Virus record (IMG/VR): IMGVR_UViG_3300009285_008581 | Coordinates: 1-23,402 of that record | DNA length: 23,402 nt | DNA from: a virus | Direction: 5' to 3' (one strand) | Shown: positions 8,140-14,736 of the stretch, in pieces | How the letters are laid out: every line of letters begins with the position of its first letter | Numbering within the stretch: position 1 is the stretch's first letter | Program-made: the position numbers and the translations under genes | Notes under the pieces: generated by a model | Seen by the model: the letters and a program-made list of their open reading frames with translations, nothing else | Database searches by the model: none | Told to the model about the DNA's origin: nothing

Positions 8140-8383
8140 GTGCGGGTTCTCTGGCACCCGCACCGCCCCCAGAATCACCGGGGGCCAGCGCTGAGGGGTG
8201 CCGGCGCGCTGCCCGGATGCTCGCCTGCCGGGGAACAGAGCACCCCGGAGATCGGGCCGCCGCCACGACCCGATCTCCGGGGCTGTGGGCCGGGAGGATG
8301 CGGCCCAGGGGATCGCTTTCAGCCGCGATCCCCGAAATGCACGAGGGCCTGCGCCTACCGTGCAGAGAGACGCAAGCCCTCCT
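8140..8383 (-). ncRNA. Predicted structured RNA: chain of perfect hairpins behind a strong promoter
   Basis: Downstream of the promoter at 8390-8419 there is no plausible gene but a row of inverted repeats placed almost end to end. In minus-strand order the stems are: 8381-8371 with 8353-8343 (6+4 bp, one mismatch), 8333-8325/8316-8308 (9 bp), 8307-8301/8292-8286 (7 bp), 8282-8269/8256-8243 (14 bp, 12-nt loop), 8185-8180/8170-8165 (6 bp) and 8163-8156/8147-8140 (8 bp). The first stem begins at the predicted transcription start. The last stem is followed by ACTTTTTC and could end the transcript just as the second promoter begins. It could be a regulatory or packaging-related RNA, a long structured leader, or DNA structure tied to the terminase cut site. 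Transcription is inferred, not shown. Confidence 0.45.
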
Positions 8384-8389
8384 ACTGCC

Positions 8390-8419
8390 ATTGTAAACCG
8401 AGACCGCCCGTGTTGTCAA
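8390..8419 (-). promoter_or_regulatory. Strong sigma70-type promoter upstream of the hairpin chain
   Basis: On the minus strand, TTGACA (8419-8414) and TACAAT (8395-8390) are separated by 18 bp, a near-consensus promoter. The predicted start is near 8383, exactly where the first hairpin begins. It lies just past the end of the sigma-region-4-like gene and points toward the late operon. Confidence 0.7.
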
Positions 8420-8452
8420 GCCCCGCCCCGGCAACTGCCACCCGGCGCGCGG

Positions 8453-8821
8453 TCAGTGCCCCAGGGTTGCCGGCCGCCAGAACTCCAGCACGGTATAGCT
8501 CTCCTCGTCACCGCGCTGGAGGCAGCGCACCACGATCTCCTCGACATCCTCGCGCACAGCATGCGCCAGCCAGCGACGGAACTCCTCCACGCTGCCGAAC
8601 CCACCAGCGGCTTCCCCCCGCTCGAGGCGGGCGACAAGCCGGCTGCGGGCGCGCGTGACGAGCTGCCAGGCCCAGGTATGAGAGCACTGCAGCGCCTGGC
8701 CCATCATGCGTGCGCTGCATCCGAGCAGGTAGAGCTCCATCGCCTGCAGCTCCGTCGTCGGACACCCGGCCGCCTCGCACTCAGCCAGGATGGTCTCCAG
8801 CCCGCTCTGCGTGATCGCCAA
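8453..8821 (-). CDS. Sigma70 region 4-like HTH protein, candidate late-gene activator
   Basis: A 122-residue protein with a helix-turn-helix resembling sigma factor region 4 or ArpU/RinA-type phage activators (about residues 22-66: ELQAMELYLLGCSARMMGQ, then the recognition helix). It starts with TTG at 8821, supported by GGAGG 7 nt upstream. It is the last gene of the early/replication operon and sits immediately before the promoters of the late operon, the classical position of phage late-transcription activators. A role in switching on 8390-8419 or 8105-8134 is therefore inferred from place and fold. Sequence similarity to a named family is only moderate. Confidence 0.6.
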   Translation of the reverse strand: MAITQSGLETILAECEAAGCPTTELQAMELYLLGCSARMMGQALQCSHTWAWQLVTRARSRLVARLERGEAAGGFGSVEEFRRWLAHAVREDVEEIVVRCLQRGDEESYTVLEFWRPATLGH

Positions 8822-8822
8822 G

Positions 8823-9371
8823 CTACAGCCTCCGCCCCGCCGGGTCGGCAGTCGCTGCCAAACGAATGTGCATGAGGGTGCTCAGGTCGTCTGGCAGATC
8901 CCAATCCCACAGGCCCTGAGCGCCGCGTGCAGGGATCGGCTCCCGGAGAACCATGAGCATCGTGGTTCTCCACGCCCAACGGCCCGGGGAGTAGTCACCC
9001 AGGGGGCGCTCCTCGTCGCGCCAGGCGGGGCAGCTCTCGATGTGCGTGGTGGGGCAAGCGCCCTCATAGCGCACGATGCACAGCACGGCGCCCACCGGCA
9101 ACTGGTAGCCCAGGTCGGTGAGGCAGACGTCCCGGCCGTGGCGGCGCTCGCGGACCATCGGCCTGTAGCCAGCGGCTTCCAGGTAGTCGCAGATGGGCTC
9201 GCGGCAGCAGGCGTGCATGCCCTCCCGGCTCTTGGCGGCATGAATGCCCAGGAGGTCGCCGGGGCGCAACAGACTTGCCGGTGGCTTCCACGAGTGCGTC
9301 TCGAACCGCTTGTACCCCAGTGACATCAAGCTAGCCCACGGTTGCCAGCGTGAAATCGCCTTGATCCTCAT
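8823..9371 (-). CDS. ASCH-domain protein
   Basis: A 182-residue protein that begins MRIKAISRWQPWASL and continues GYKRFETHSW, the hallmark start of ASCH (PUA-like) domains. The G-x-K-x-x-E-x-R/H motif is at about residues 19-26. A second conserved strand GDLLGIHAAK follows, and later LGDYSPGRWAW. ASCH proteins bind RNA or nucleotides, and some have ribonuclease or amidohydrolase activity. In phages they are common in early operons but mostly unassigned. The TAG stop lies 1 nt before the TTG of the next gene. A second, unrelated-length ASCH gene lies at 22106-22792. Confidence 0.75.
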   Translation of the reverse strand: MRIKAISRWQPWASLMSLGYKRFETHSWKPPASLLRPGDLLGIHAAKSREGMHACCREPICDYLEAAGYRPMVRERRHGRDVCLTDLGYQLPVGAVLCIVRYEGACPTTHIESCPAWRDEERPLGDYSPGRWAWRTTMLMVLREPIPARGAQGLWDWDLPDDLSTLMHIRLAATADPAGRRL

Positions 9372-9394
9372 CGAGTCACTCCTCCCGAGCGCGC

Positions 9395-9865
9395 TCAGCT
9401 ATGGCACATCTCTGCACGCACCTTGGCATGGTCTTCCTGCTGCCAACGCAGCTCCATCTCTTGCTGCTCGAGCAAGGCACGCAACGCCGCCTTTCGATTG
9501 GCGTAGAGCTGCCCGACACGAAAGACGACCTTCATCTTGTCAGCGTCGCCCGGTCTTCGGATGCAGACGTGACCGCACAAGTCTAGCTCGACGCGCGAGT
9601 CGTAGTAGAACCGGACTGTCCCCAGGGTAGACAGGCCAAGACACGGAGCCGCAAGCCACCAGTACTCGTCGTGGCGCCAACTGAATGGCTGTCCGTCAGC
9701 GGTGAGTTGCTCATTCGCCAGCGCAATCTCCCACGCCCGCTGCGCCTCCTGTAACTGGCCCATGGCATCGAGCACGGCCTGGTGCCGAGTAGCAGCACCG
9801 ATGTCAGCGAACCCCAGCCCGTCCGAAGTTTTGAAATTGACCGGCACTTCCTCGATCTTGCTCAT
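9395..9865 (-). CDS. Hypothetical protein (156 aa)
   Basis: Starts MSKIEEVPVNFKTSDGL at the ATG 9865, with GGGAG 7 nt upstream. An alternative in-frame GTG at 9913 overlaps the TGA of the preceding zinc-ribbon frame as GTGA and would add 16 residues. The middle is a charged helix, followed by a compact part with WWLAAPCLGL and CGHVCIRRPGDADKMKVVFRVG, and the C-terminus is a coiled-coil-like Gln/Glu/Arg helix. The family is not recognised. It belongs to the replication operon. The same frame is open up to 10321, but the upstream part is not read naturally in this frame (see the RuvC remnant). Confidence 0.65.
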   Translation of the reverse strand: MSKIEEVPVNFKTSDGLGFADIGAATRHQAVLDAMGQLQEAQRAWEIALANEQLTADGQPFSWRHDEYWWLAAPCLGLSTLGTVRFYYDSRVELDLCGHVCIRRPGDADKMKVVFRVGQLYANRKAALRALLEQQEMELRWQQEDHAKVRAEMCHS

Positions 9866-9909
9866 TTCGTCACTCCCGTCGTCGTCTGGCACGCGAACCA
9901 CGGTGCGCC

Positions 9910-10089
9910 TCACGCCGCCACCTCGACGCTCTCCGTGCCGACGCCGGCTTGCCAGGAGAGCACCTCCGCGAGCCGGTCGAAGTCGGCCCAGATCGTGTGC
10001 TGAACCACCTTGCGGCAGCGTGGGCACCACTGGCGAAATCGTACCTGCAGGCGGCCATCCACCTCGCCCCCGAGAATGCGCAGCGCCAC
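9910..10089 (-). CDS. Zinc-ribbon-like small protein, 5' end unclear
   Basis: This frame has strong high-GC codon use and encodes LRILGGEVDGRLQVRF..WCPRCRKVV followed by an acidic C-terminus. A CPRC knuckle pairs plausibly with a CPHTGW segment just upstream in the same frame. The frame is open only back to a TAG at 10164-10162 and has no ATG; the only usable start is a GTG at 10089, which would cut off the first knuckle. The preceding coding signal is in another frame (that of the RuvC-like N-terminus). A frameshift or a deletion fusion near 10095-10120 is therefore likely. The annotated start is a placeholder. Confidence 0.5.
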   Translation of the reverse strand: MALRILGGEVDGRLQVRFRQWCPRCRKVVQHTIWADFDRLAEVLSWQAGVGTESVEVAA

Positions 10090-10099
10090 CCGCCACCCC

Positions 10100-10321
10100 G
10101 TATGTGGACAGGTGGGCCGCGCCGAGCAGCACGCGCAGGCTGGCGCAGGCGTCGGGGTGGGCTAGGGTGCCCCGGCTGCCCGGCACTGTCCGGCCCTCAC
10201 GCCGCCGCGTCGTCTGGATCGTCACCACGGGCATGACCGACCGCTCGAGGATGCGCCCCTCCGCCGACAGTAGTACCAGCGCGCCTGAGAGCCCGGGGTC
10301 TATGCCCAGAAAGGTGCTCAT
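10100..10321 (-). pseudogene. Truncated RuvC-like Holliday junction resolvase
   Basis: The ATG at 10321 overlaps the upstream TGA as ATGA. The first ~50 residues read like the N-terminus of a phage RuvC-type resolvase: FLGIDPGLSGALVLL with the first catalytic Asp, then MPVVTIQTTRRREGRTVPGSR. The expected middle and C-terminal parts, with the other acidic residues (E, D, D) and a total of ~150-170 residues, are missing. After about residue 50 the frame continues into sequence whose coding signal soon moves to another frame encoding a zinc ribbon. A deletion and/or frameshift explains this best. The fragment should be inactive as a resolvase. The nuclease at 15961-16467 may supply a comparable function. 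Confidence 0.6.
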
Positions 10322-10614
10322 TCCACCGACCCCACCGCAGGCGCCGGCGCCACCAGCTCAGCGACCGACGCGGCCGGCCCTGCGTCTTCGCCCAACCGCC
10401 GCTGCAGCACCAGCCAATCCTCCACCCACCCACCGAGCACCGGCGGGCTGCCGGGCGGCGTGAGCGCCAGGTAGGCACTCGTCACCATCTCTCCGTACGA
10501 CGAGCCGCCCCGCCACCAGCGTGGCGTCCAGAGACGATCCCCCACCTCGAGCACGTCTCGCGATCGCCGGCCGTCCAGGGCCGTCCAGTTCGGCGGGATC
10601 TCCAGGTCAGGCAT
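10318..10614 (-). CDS. Hypothetical protein (98 aa)
   Basis: Begins MPDLEIPPNW at the ATG 10614, overlapping the end of the DnaC-like gene by 8 nt, with a G-rich ribosome site. A GTG at 10632 is an alternative start. The product has a Trp/Arg-rich centre (DRLWTPRWWRGG), then a helical GWVEDWLVLQRRLG segment and an Ala/Val-rich tail. No family is recognised. It is coupled to the RuvC-like remnant through an ATGA overlap. Confidence 0.55.
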   Translation of the reverse strand: MPDLEIPPNWTALDGRRSRDVLEVGDRLWTPRWWRGGSSYGEMVTSAYLALTPPGSPPVLGGWVEDWLVLQRRLGEDAGPAASVAELVAPAPAVGSVE

Positions 10615-11614
10615 GGGGCCCCCATCCCTCACGCAAGTCCGGGCCGGTGAAGGCGATCCACCCCCCGGACGGGCGCCGCTGCGTCATCCCGAACACGCGC
10701 GACCACACGTCGCTGCCGTAGCGCGCGTCGAACTCGTCCGGGCACAGGTTCGTGGTGATCATCACAGCCAGGTCCTGCTCCTCACGGGTCGCCAGGATGT
10801 CCAGGAGCTGGCCGCGCACGAACTCACTCTCCGTCTCGCCGCCGCGTCGGGAGAAGCCGGCGTCGATGCCCATGTTGTCGAGGATCAGCAATCGCACCCC
10901 GCACAGTTCCTCGACCAGGCCAGCCAGCCCGCCGTCGCCGTGGTGGGACAGCCGCCGGAACATCTCCCGGCGTAGCGCCCCCTCCGTCCAATAGCGCACG
11001 CTCCCCTGCGCCCGGCACACGTCCGTGCCGGCCGCAAGCGCGATCTTGGTCTTGCCGATGCCGTTGCCGCCCGGATTGGCGCCTGTACGTTCGCCCTGCA
11101 GCACCAGCCACCACAGGCACTTCCCAGCCGCCACGGCGGCGGCGAAGTCCCGCGCCGCGGTGATTGCATCGTCCTGATGCGTCCGGTAATCCAGTTGCTC
11201 CAGGCCCACCTGGTGCTTTGCCGGGATGCGGCTTTGCTCCAGCATCAGCGCGCGCTGCTGCGCCAGGCGCTCCTGCGCCCTGGCGGCTTCCGCCAACACG
11301 CGAGCCTGCTCTTCGCGCAGCTCCGCCTCAAGCTGCGCCCCTGTCTTCTCAACCGGCGCCTGCCCGGCCAGGAAGCGCTGCACGCGTTGATCGAGTTCAG
11401 CCTCCCTCTCCAGGGGCGGCAGGTGTTGGATGTCCGGCGGGCAGCGCCCCAGGATCCGCCTCACCGCCTCCTCCCAGTTCGGCGCGGCGCCGTGCCTGCT
11501 CAGCAACCTTCCCGGCCCGAAGTGTTCGAGCCGGCCCTCCGCCATCACGTGCTCCGCCTCCTGGTCCAGGCGGCGGATGCCCGCCACGTCCACTCGCATC
11601 TCCATCAGCGTCAT
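10607..11614 (-). CDS. DnaC/IstB-like replication ATPase (helicase loader)
   Basis: A 335-residue protein with an AAA+ domain in its second half: Walker A at ~182-189 (GGNGIGKT), Walker B at ~242-247 (LLILDN, with Asn where Glu is usual in DnaC), and a sensor-1-like ITTN near the C-terminus. The N-terminal half is a long charged helical region. Such proteins load the replicative helicase at the phage origin, and the gene follows the replication initiator as in many phages. Start codons cluster at 11614, 11605 and 11599. Its first 218 nt overlap, in another frame, the annotated 3' end of the initiator gene. The Walker B change could weaken ATP hydrolysis and should be noted. Confidence 0.75.
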   Translation of the reverse strand: MTLMEMRVDVAGIRRLDQEAEHVMAEGRLEHFGPGRLLSRHGAAPNWEEAVRRILGRCPPDIQHLPPLEREAELDQRVQRFLAGQAPVEKTGAQLEAELREEQARVLAEAARAQERLAQQRALMLEQSRIPAKHQVGLEQLDYRTHQDDAITAARDFAAAVAAGKCLWWLVLQGERTGANPGGNGIGKTKIALAAGTDVCRAQGSVRYWTEGALRREMFRRLSHHGDGGLAGLVEELCGVRLLILDNMGIDAGFSRRGGETESEFVRGQLLDILATREEQDLAVMITTNLCPDEFDARYGSDVWSRVFGMTQRRPSGGWIAFTGPDLREGWGPHA

Positions 11615-12368
11615 CCCTCATCACTCGCCGGACGATCCCGCGGAACCACCCGAGGATGTCTCGCACTGGCCTGCCCTCGCACAGTCCGCACGTCGAGGCG
11701 AACTCCAGGGCGGCGTCTCGGAGCAGAGCAGGGGTGCGCGGGTCCTGCTCATATCGCTTGGCCAGCGTGTTCACGCACAGCATCCACTCGCCTTCCGGCA
11801 CCGTGCTCCAGGTCGGCACCTGCGCAAGGGCGTCGAGGATCTCGGTGCGCTGTTCCGGGGTCAGGCAGCCGACGTGCGGAGCCGTTCGCTCCCGCCGCCC
11901 GCCGCCCGGCGAAGCCGGTGCGGATGGTTTTACCATCCGCTTATGTACATCTGCTTCTGCCTCTGTACGCTTGACAAACGTTGGACAAACGTTGGATCCA
12001 ACGTTGGATCCAACGTTTTGCTGGCGATCGCGCCAGCGGCGCCAGCGTTGAGTCGGCGGGGAAACCTGGCGGTGGCAGAAGTTGCGAACGACCAGGGCAT
12101 CGCCGTCGAGCACCAGCATACGGAGGGAGAGCAGGGCATCACGTGCCCCTGCCCACTCGGGCAGCGGCACGTCCAAGAACTTGGCAATGGCCTCATCGGT
12201 CATCACCTGGCCGGGTACGATTTCGAGCCGGCCGGACGCCCGCCCATCGTCGTCGCACTCACCAGCCAACGCCAGGAGGCCGACCCAACACCAGCGCTGT
12301 GCTGGCGTGAGCGTGCGGATCTTGCGATCCGCCGCAATGTCCACCCACAGTTTGACCCAGTGACCCAC
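11397..12368 (-). CDS. Replication initiator (phage replisome organizer type)
   Basis: Starts at a GTG (12368) with GGAG 8 nt upstream. The N-terminus (GHWVKLWVDIAADRKIRTLTPAQRWCWVGLLALA.. then a DDDG turn and VPLPEW) matches the winged-helix N-terminal domain of phage replisome organizer proteins, which bind the origin. Residues ~117-130 (NVGSNVGSNV) are encoded by a run of 11-12-bp repeats, probably the binding sites (see 11977-12017). A helical domain follows (LTPEQRTEILDALAQ.. to WFRGIVRRVM), compatible with a DnaD-like or helicase-loader-contacting region. The last ~70 residues (Gly/Pro/Arg-rich) lie over the DnaC-like gene in another frame and look like shadow sequence. The functional protein may end near 11610. 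Confidence 0.7.
   Translation of the reverse strand: MGHWVKLWVDIAADRKIRTLTPAQRWCWVGLLALAGECDDDGRASGRLEIVPGQVMTDEAIAKFLDVPLPEWAGARDALLSLRMLVLDGDALVVRNFCHRQVSPPTQRWRRWRDRQQNVGSNVGSNVCPTFVKRTEAEADVHKRMVKPSAPASPGGGRRERTAPHVGCLTPEQRTEILDALAQVPTWSTVPEGEWMLCVNTLAKRYEQDPRTPALLRDAALEFASTCGLCEGRPVRDILGWFRGIVRRVMRDDADGDASGRGGHPPPGPGGGARDGGGPARTLRAGKVAEQARRRAELGGGGEADPGALPAGHPTPAAPGEGG
11977..12017. other. Iteron-like repeats inside the initiator gene: candidate replication origin
   Basis: Four AACGTT cores at 11977-11982, 11988-11993, 12000-12005 and 12012-12017, spaced 11, 12 and 12 bp. The two junctions between cores 2 to 4 form overlapping copies of the perfect palindrome TCCAACGTTGGA. They lie within the replication initiator gene, next to a comparatively AT-rich stretch (about 11925-11975). 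In lambda-type phages the initiator binds iterons inside its own gene to open the origin, so the same arrangement is inferred here. Confidence 0.55.
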
Positions 12369-12391
12369 GCGGGATTCTCCAGGGGTCGAGT

Positions 12392-12423
12392 GCCCGGCGG
12401 CCTAGAGAGGGCGGCCGCCGGGC
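12392..12423. repeat. Perfect 11-bp hairpin upstream of the initiator gene
   Basis: 12392-12402 pairs exactly with 12413-12423 around a 10-nt loop. It lies in the 92-nt gap between the Bet gene and the initiator start, a few bases before the ribosome site of the initiator on the minus strand. No U run follows on either strand, so a simple intrinsic terminator is unlikely. A role in mRNA processing or translational control is possible. Confidence 0.5.
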
Positions 12424-12460
12424 CGTGCTTGCTGTCAAGCGCGTGGTGCGAACCTCCTCC

Positions 12461-13321
12461 CTATCCTTCCGCGCCCGGCTCGTAGTCGGGTGCCGGCGTG
12501 AGTTCCAGGTTTTCGGCCGGCGGTGGTTCGGGTTGCCTGGCAGCCTGGATCCGCTTCCGCTGGCAGGCCGGGCACAGGGGCACGGCGAACTCCTTCAAGC
12601 TTACCAACTGCTGCCCCGGCGTGAGCTCCTTCTTGCAGTCCGCACAGGCTAGCGGCTTCTCACCGTTGTTGCCGGCCGGCCCGCGCTCCGTAATCTCCCC
12701 CGTCGCGTCGTCGACCATGCGGAACACCGCATCCTGGACCCTGTCGGCATCCTCCACCTGCTGCAGCTCCTGCGGAAACGCCTTGCGGATCGCCTGGCTC
12801 TCCGCGCGCACCGCGAGCTGGTTGTCCGGCGAAGAGGACCACGGGCCCAAGGGCTGCCCGTCCTTGCCAGTGCGCACGAACGAGCGGTAGGTCACCACGC
12901 CCCACACGGCCTCGCGGAAGCCCCGCCGGTACACGCCAACCTTGCACGCGGCGGGCGGCGCGGCGGCCAGCCACACCTCCTGCCAGGTGCCGTCCTGGCC
13001 GCACCAGAACGGCCCGGTCTGCCCCTCGTACTCGCCGGTGCGCTCCGCGATCAGGCGCAGCCCGTCGATGCCGACCATGGTCTGCCACTTGGTGCCCCAT
13101 CCCCCGCCAGGCAGCTGGGCACGCAGCGAAATGGCGTAGATCTGCCGCGCAAAGGGGTCCAGGCCCGTGCGTTGGCAGTGGTGCAGGAAGAGCGCCAGCT
13201 CGTCGTTGCTGGCGCCGGGGCAGATCGAGCGCTTGATCAGCTCCACCTGCTCCCCAGTGAACTCGACACGCGCCACACCGCTCTGCGGCAGGGGCGCCAA
13301 CGCCTTCTCGGTCACACTCAT
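12461..13321 (-). CDS. bet: Phage recombination protein Bet (RecT family) with C-terminal zinc ribbon
   Basis: Single-strand annealing protein of 286 residues. The Bet signature is clear: [64 protein letters not shown], and [16 protein letters not shown]. The chosen start (ATG 13321) has AAGGAG 8 nt upstream and overlaps the preceding gene's TGA as ATGA; the longer frame upstream is shadow. Residues 226-253 add a zinc-ribbon-like unit (CADC ... CPAC), then a Pro-rich tail. Bet proteins work with a 5'-3' exonuclease on phage DNA ends. No lambda Exo or YqaJ-type gene is visible, but a PD-(D/E)XK nuclease lies in the same operon (15961-16467). Confidence 0.88.
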   Translation of the reverse strand: MSVTEKALAPLPQSGVARVEFTGEQVELIKRSICPGASNDELALFLHHCQRTGLDPFARQIYAISLRAQLPGGGWGTKWQTMVGIDGLRLIAERTGEYEGQTGPFWCGQDGTWQEVWLAAAPPAACKVGVYRRGFREAVWGVVTYRSFVRTGKDGQPLGPWSSSPDNQLAVRAESQAIRKAFPQELQQVEDADRVQDAVFRMVDDATGEITERGPAGNNGEKPLACADCKKELTPGQQLVSLKEFAVPLCPACQRKRIQAARQPEPPPAENLELTPAPDYEPGAEG

Positions 13322-13677
13322 CGCTGCTTCTCCTTGGCCGCGCGCTCCGCGTCCTCGTGAGAGCGCGCCAGCACAGTATGCTCGCACCGGAACGTGTCGC
13401 ACCCGATTTTGGGATCCGGCGGCACTGCAAGGCGCAGCACGTCCTCCGGCACCCATACCTCGGGGGCACCGAGGCTGTGCACGCCCGCAAAGAGCACCCC
13501 CTGGTAGAACCGGATCTCCTTGGACAGGCTGGCCCACGTGTTGAAAAGGAGGTCAGCGCCCTCGCGGTTGTCGTGTACCTGAGTGATCCTCAGCACCGCG
13601 CCCTTCGGCACCGCCTGCCCCTCTGCGAGCACCCGTACGAAATCGCCGATGCGAAACTGGTAGGGCCATCTCGGCAT
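13318..13677 (-). CDS. Hypothetical protein (119 aa)
   Basis: ATG at 13677 with GGAG 6 nt upstream; the upstream gene's TGA lies 3 nt before it. The N-terminal part ([29 protein letters not shown]) has the pattern of a small SH3-like beta barrel. A middle segment with [10 protein letters not shown] and [10 protein letters not shown] follows, and the C-terminus contains a Cys pair (CDTFRCEH) before a charged tail. The function is unknown. It is translationally coupled to Bet by an ATGA overlap. Confidence 0.65.
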   Translation of the reverse strand: MPRWPYQFRIGDFVRVLAEGQAVPKGAVLRITQVHDNREGADLLFNTWASLSKEIRFYQGVLFAGVHSLGAPEVWVPEDVLRLAVPPDPKIGCDTFRCEHTVLARSHEDAERAAKEKQR

Positions 13678-13680
13678 CAC

Positions 13681-14319
13681 TCACTCCTCGCCGGCCAGGG
13701 TCGCCAGCCGGCTGCCCGCCTCCTCCGTCACCTGCGCGTGCATCTCGGCCGCCATGCGCAGCAGCTCCCGGGCGCAGCGCTGCGAGGCCGAAACCAGGTA
13801 GACGCTCTCCGGGTGCCGCGACGAGACACAGCGCAAGCCGGAGTCCACCCACCGGTACAGGCTGCGTTTGCCGGCCGGCAGGCTCCAGGGCATGACGACC
13901 CGGAACCTGCGCCCAGCAAGGGCAATCGCCGGCACCTCGATCCGGGCGAAGCCTGTCGGCGTGCCTTCGACGGCGCCCGGCACTCCCGTGCCGTGCTCGC
14001 GGTAGCCGACTGCCACCCGCACCTCGTGGCCGCTCGCGGCCCGCAGTCTCAGGAACTCCGTGAGCCCACTCCACTTCGCGCCCTGCTCCGCCTCGACGCG
14101 CTGCTCGCGGCACCAACGGCACTCCCGCCCCTCGAGGCGACAGTGAGGGCACTCGGGGTTCGGCGCGCGCTGTGGCTCGCCGAACGCACACTCCCGGCAC
14201 GTGCTTCCCGTGCCGGCCCGGCCCGGCCGCGTGCGGCAGATCGGGCAGCACGTTGACGTTTGCGCCGGAGACGTGCTATCATACTGCCCGGCGCTCGTCG
14301 GGTGTCCGTTAGGATCCAT
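13681..14319 (-). CDS. Cys-rich zinc-ribbon protein (212 aa)
   Basis: The N-terminal 74 residues contain four CxxC knuckles (about C25/C28, C41/C44, C57/C60, C67/C70), enough for two zinc ribbons. Residues ~85-212 form a separate domain with RFRVVMPWSLPAG, LYRWVDSGLRCV and a C-terminal helix. The ATG at 14319 is preceded by GGAGG at 8 nt and follows the previous TGA by one base. Nucleic-acid binding is a fair guess from the knuckles. No named family is recognised. A 299-aa plus-strand frame over the same region is rejected as a shadow. Confidence 0.65.
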   Translation of the reverse strand: MDPNGHPTSAGQYDSTSPAQTSTCCPICRTRPGRAGTGSTCRECAFGEPQRAPNPECPHCRLEGRECRWCREQRVEAEQGAKWSGLTEFLRLRAASGHEVRVAVGYREHGTGVPGAVEGTPTGFARIEVPAIALAGRRFRVVMPWSLPAGKRSLYRWVDSGLRCVSSRHPESVYLVSASQRCARELLRMAAEMHAQVTEEAGSRLATLAGEE

Positions 14320-14320
14320 G

Positions 14321-14725
14321 TCAGTTTCCTCCCCGGCGGGCGCCCTCTCTCAGGCGCCCGTCCACATCCACGGGCCGGGGTGCTCCCGGCCCTCCCGCGT
14401 CCGATACCAGTAGCACCTCCTCTTGGGCCGGACAGTCGAAGCGCCGCCGGCACCAGGCCAGAAGCCCAGCGTCCTGGATGTCGGCCGCGTAGCCGGCAAG
14501 GTGACGTGCCAGCCACAGTGGCCGCCCCTGCGCCTCCCACGTCAGCCAATCGGCGCGCTCCTCGGAAGTCAGTGGCACGCAGAAGAAGGATGAGCGCATC
14601 TCTTCGTCCCACTGTTTGTACGACCAGGACAGCTCCTGGCGCGCGGTGACCCGGTCAGGCGCTTTCCAGGTGCGCAGGCCGCGCAGAAGCGCGCCCTCTT
14701 CGATTACGGCGACGTAGAGTGGCAT
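14321..14725 (-). CDS. Hypothetical protein (134 aa)
   Basis: Starts MPLYVAVIEEGALLRG at the ATG 14725, with GAGGAG 7 nt upstream; the longer frame to 14800 lies inside the neighbouring gene and is not supported. The product has RVTARQELSWSYKQWDEEM, then WLTWEAQGRPLWLARHLAGYA, suggesting a small alpha/beta protein, and a Gly/Arg-rich end. The last codons form a perfect 8-bp hairpin (14337-14344 with 14353-14360) that lies just before the ribosome site of the next gene. The family is not recognised. Confidence 0.6.
   Translation of the reverse strand: MPLYVAVIEEGALLRGLRTWKAPDRVTARQELSWSYKQWDEEMRSSFFCVPLTSEERADWLTWEAQGRPLWLARHLAGYAADIQDAGLLAWCRRRFDCPAQEEVLLVSDAGGPGAPRPVDVDGRLREGARRGGN
14337..14360. 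repeat. Perfect 8-bp hairpin just upstream of a ribosome site
   Basis: 14337-14344 pairs with 14353-14360 around an 8-nt loop. On the minus strand it is followed at once by the GGAGG of the Cys-rich gene at 14319. It lies within the coding 3' end of the gene at 14321-14725. It resembles in placement the hairpins at 12392-12423 and 19875-19897. Confidence 0.45.
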
Positions 14726-14736
14726 GGGTAGGCTCC

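Noticed and set aside
12433-12438. TTGACA on the minus strand upstream of the initiator gene
   Set aside because: No -10-like hexamer occurs 16-19 bp downstream; that stretch is pure GC.
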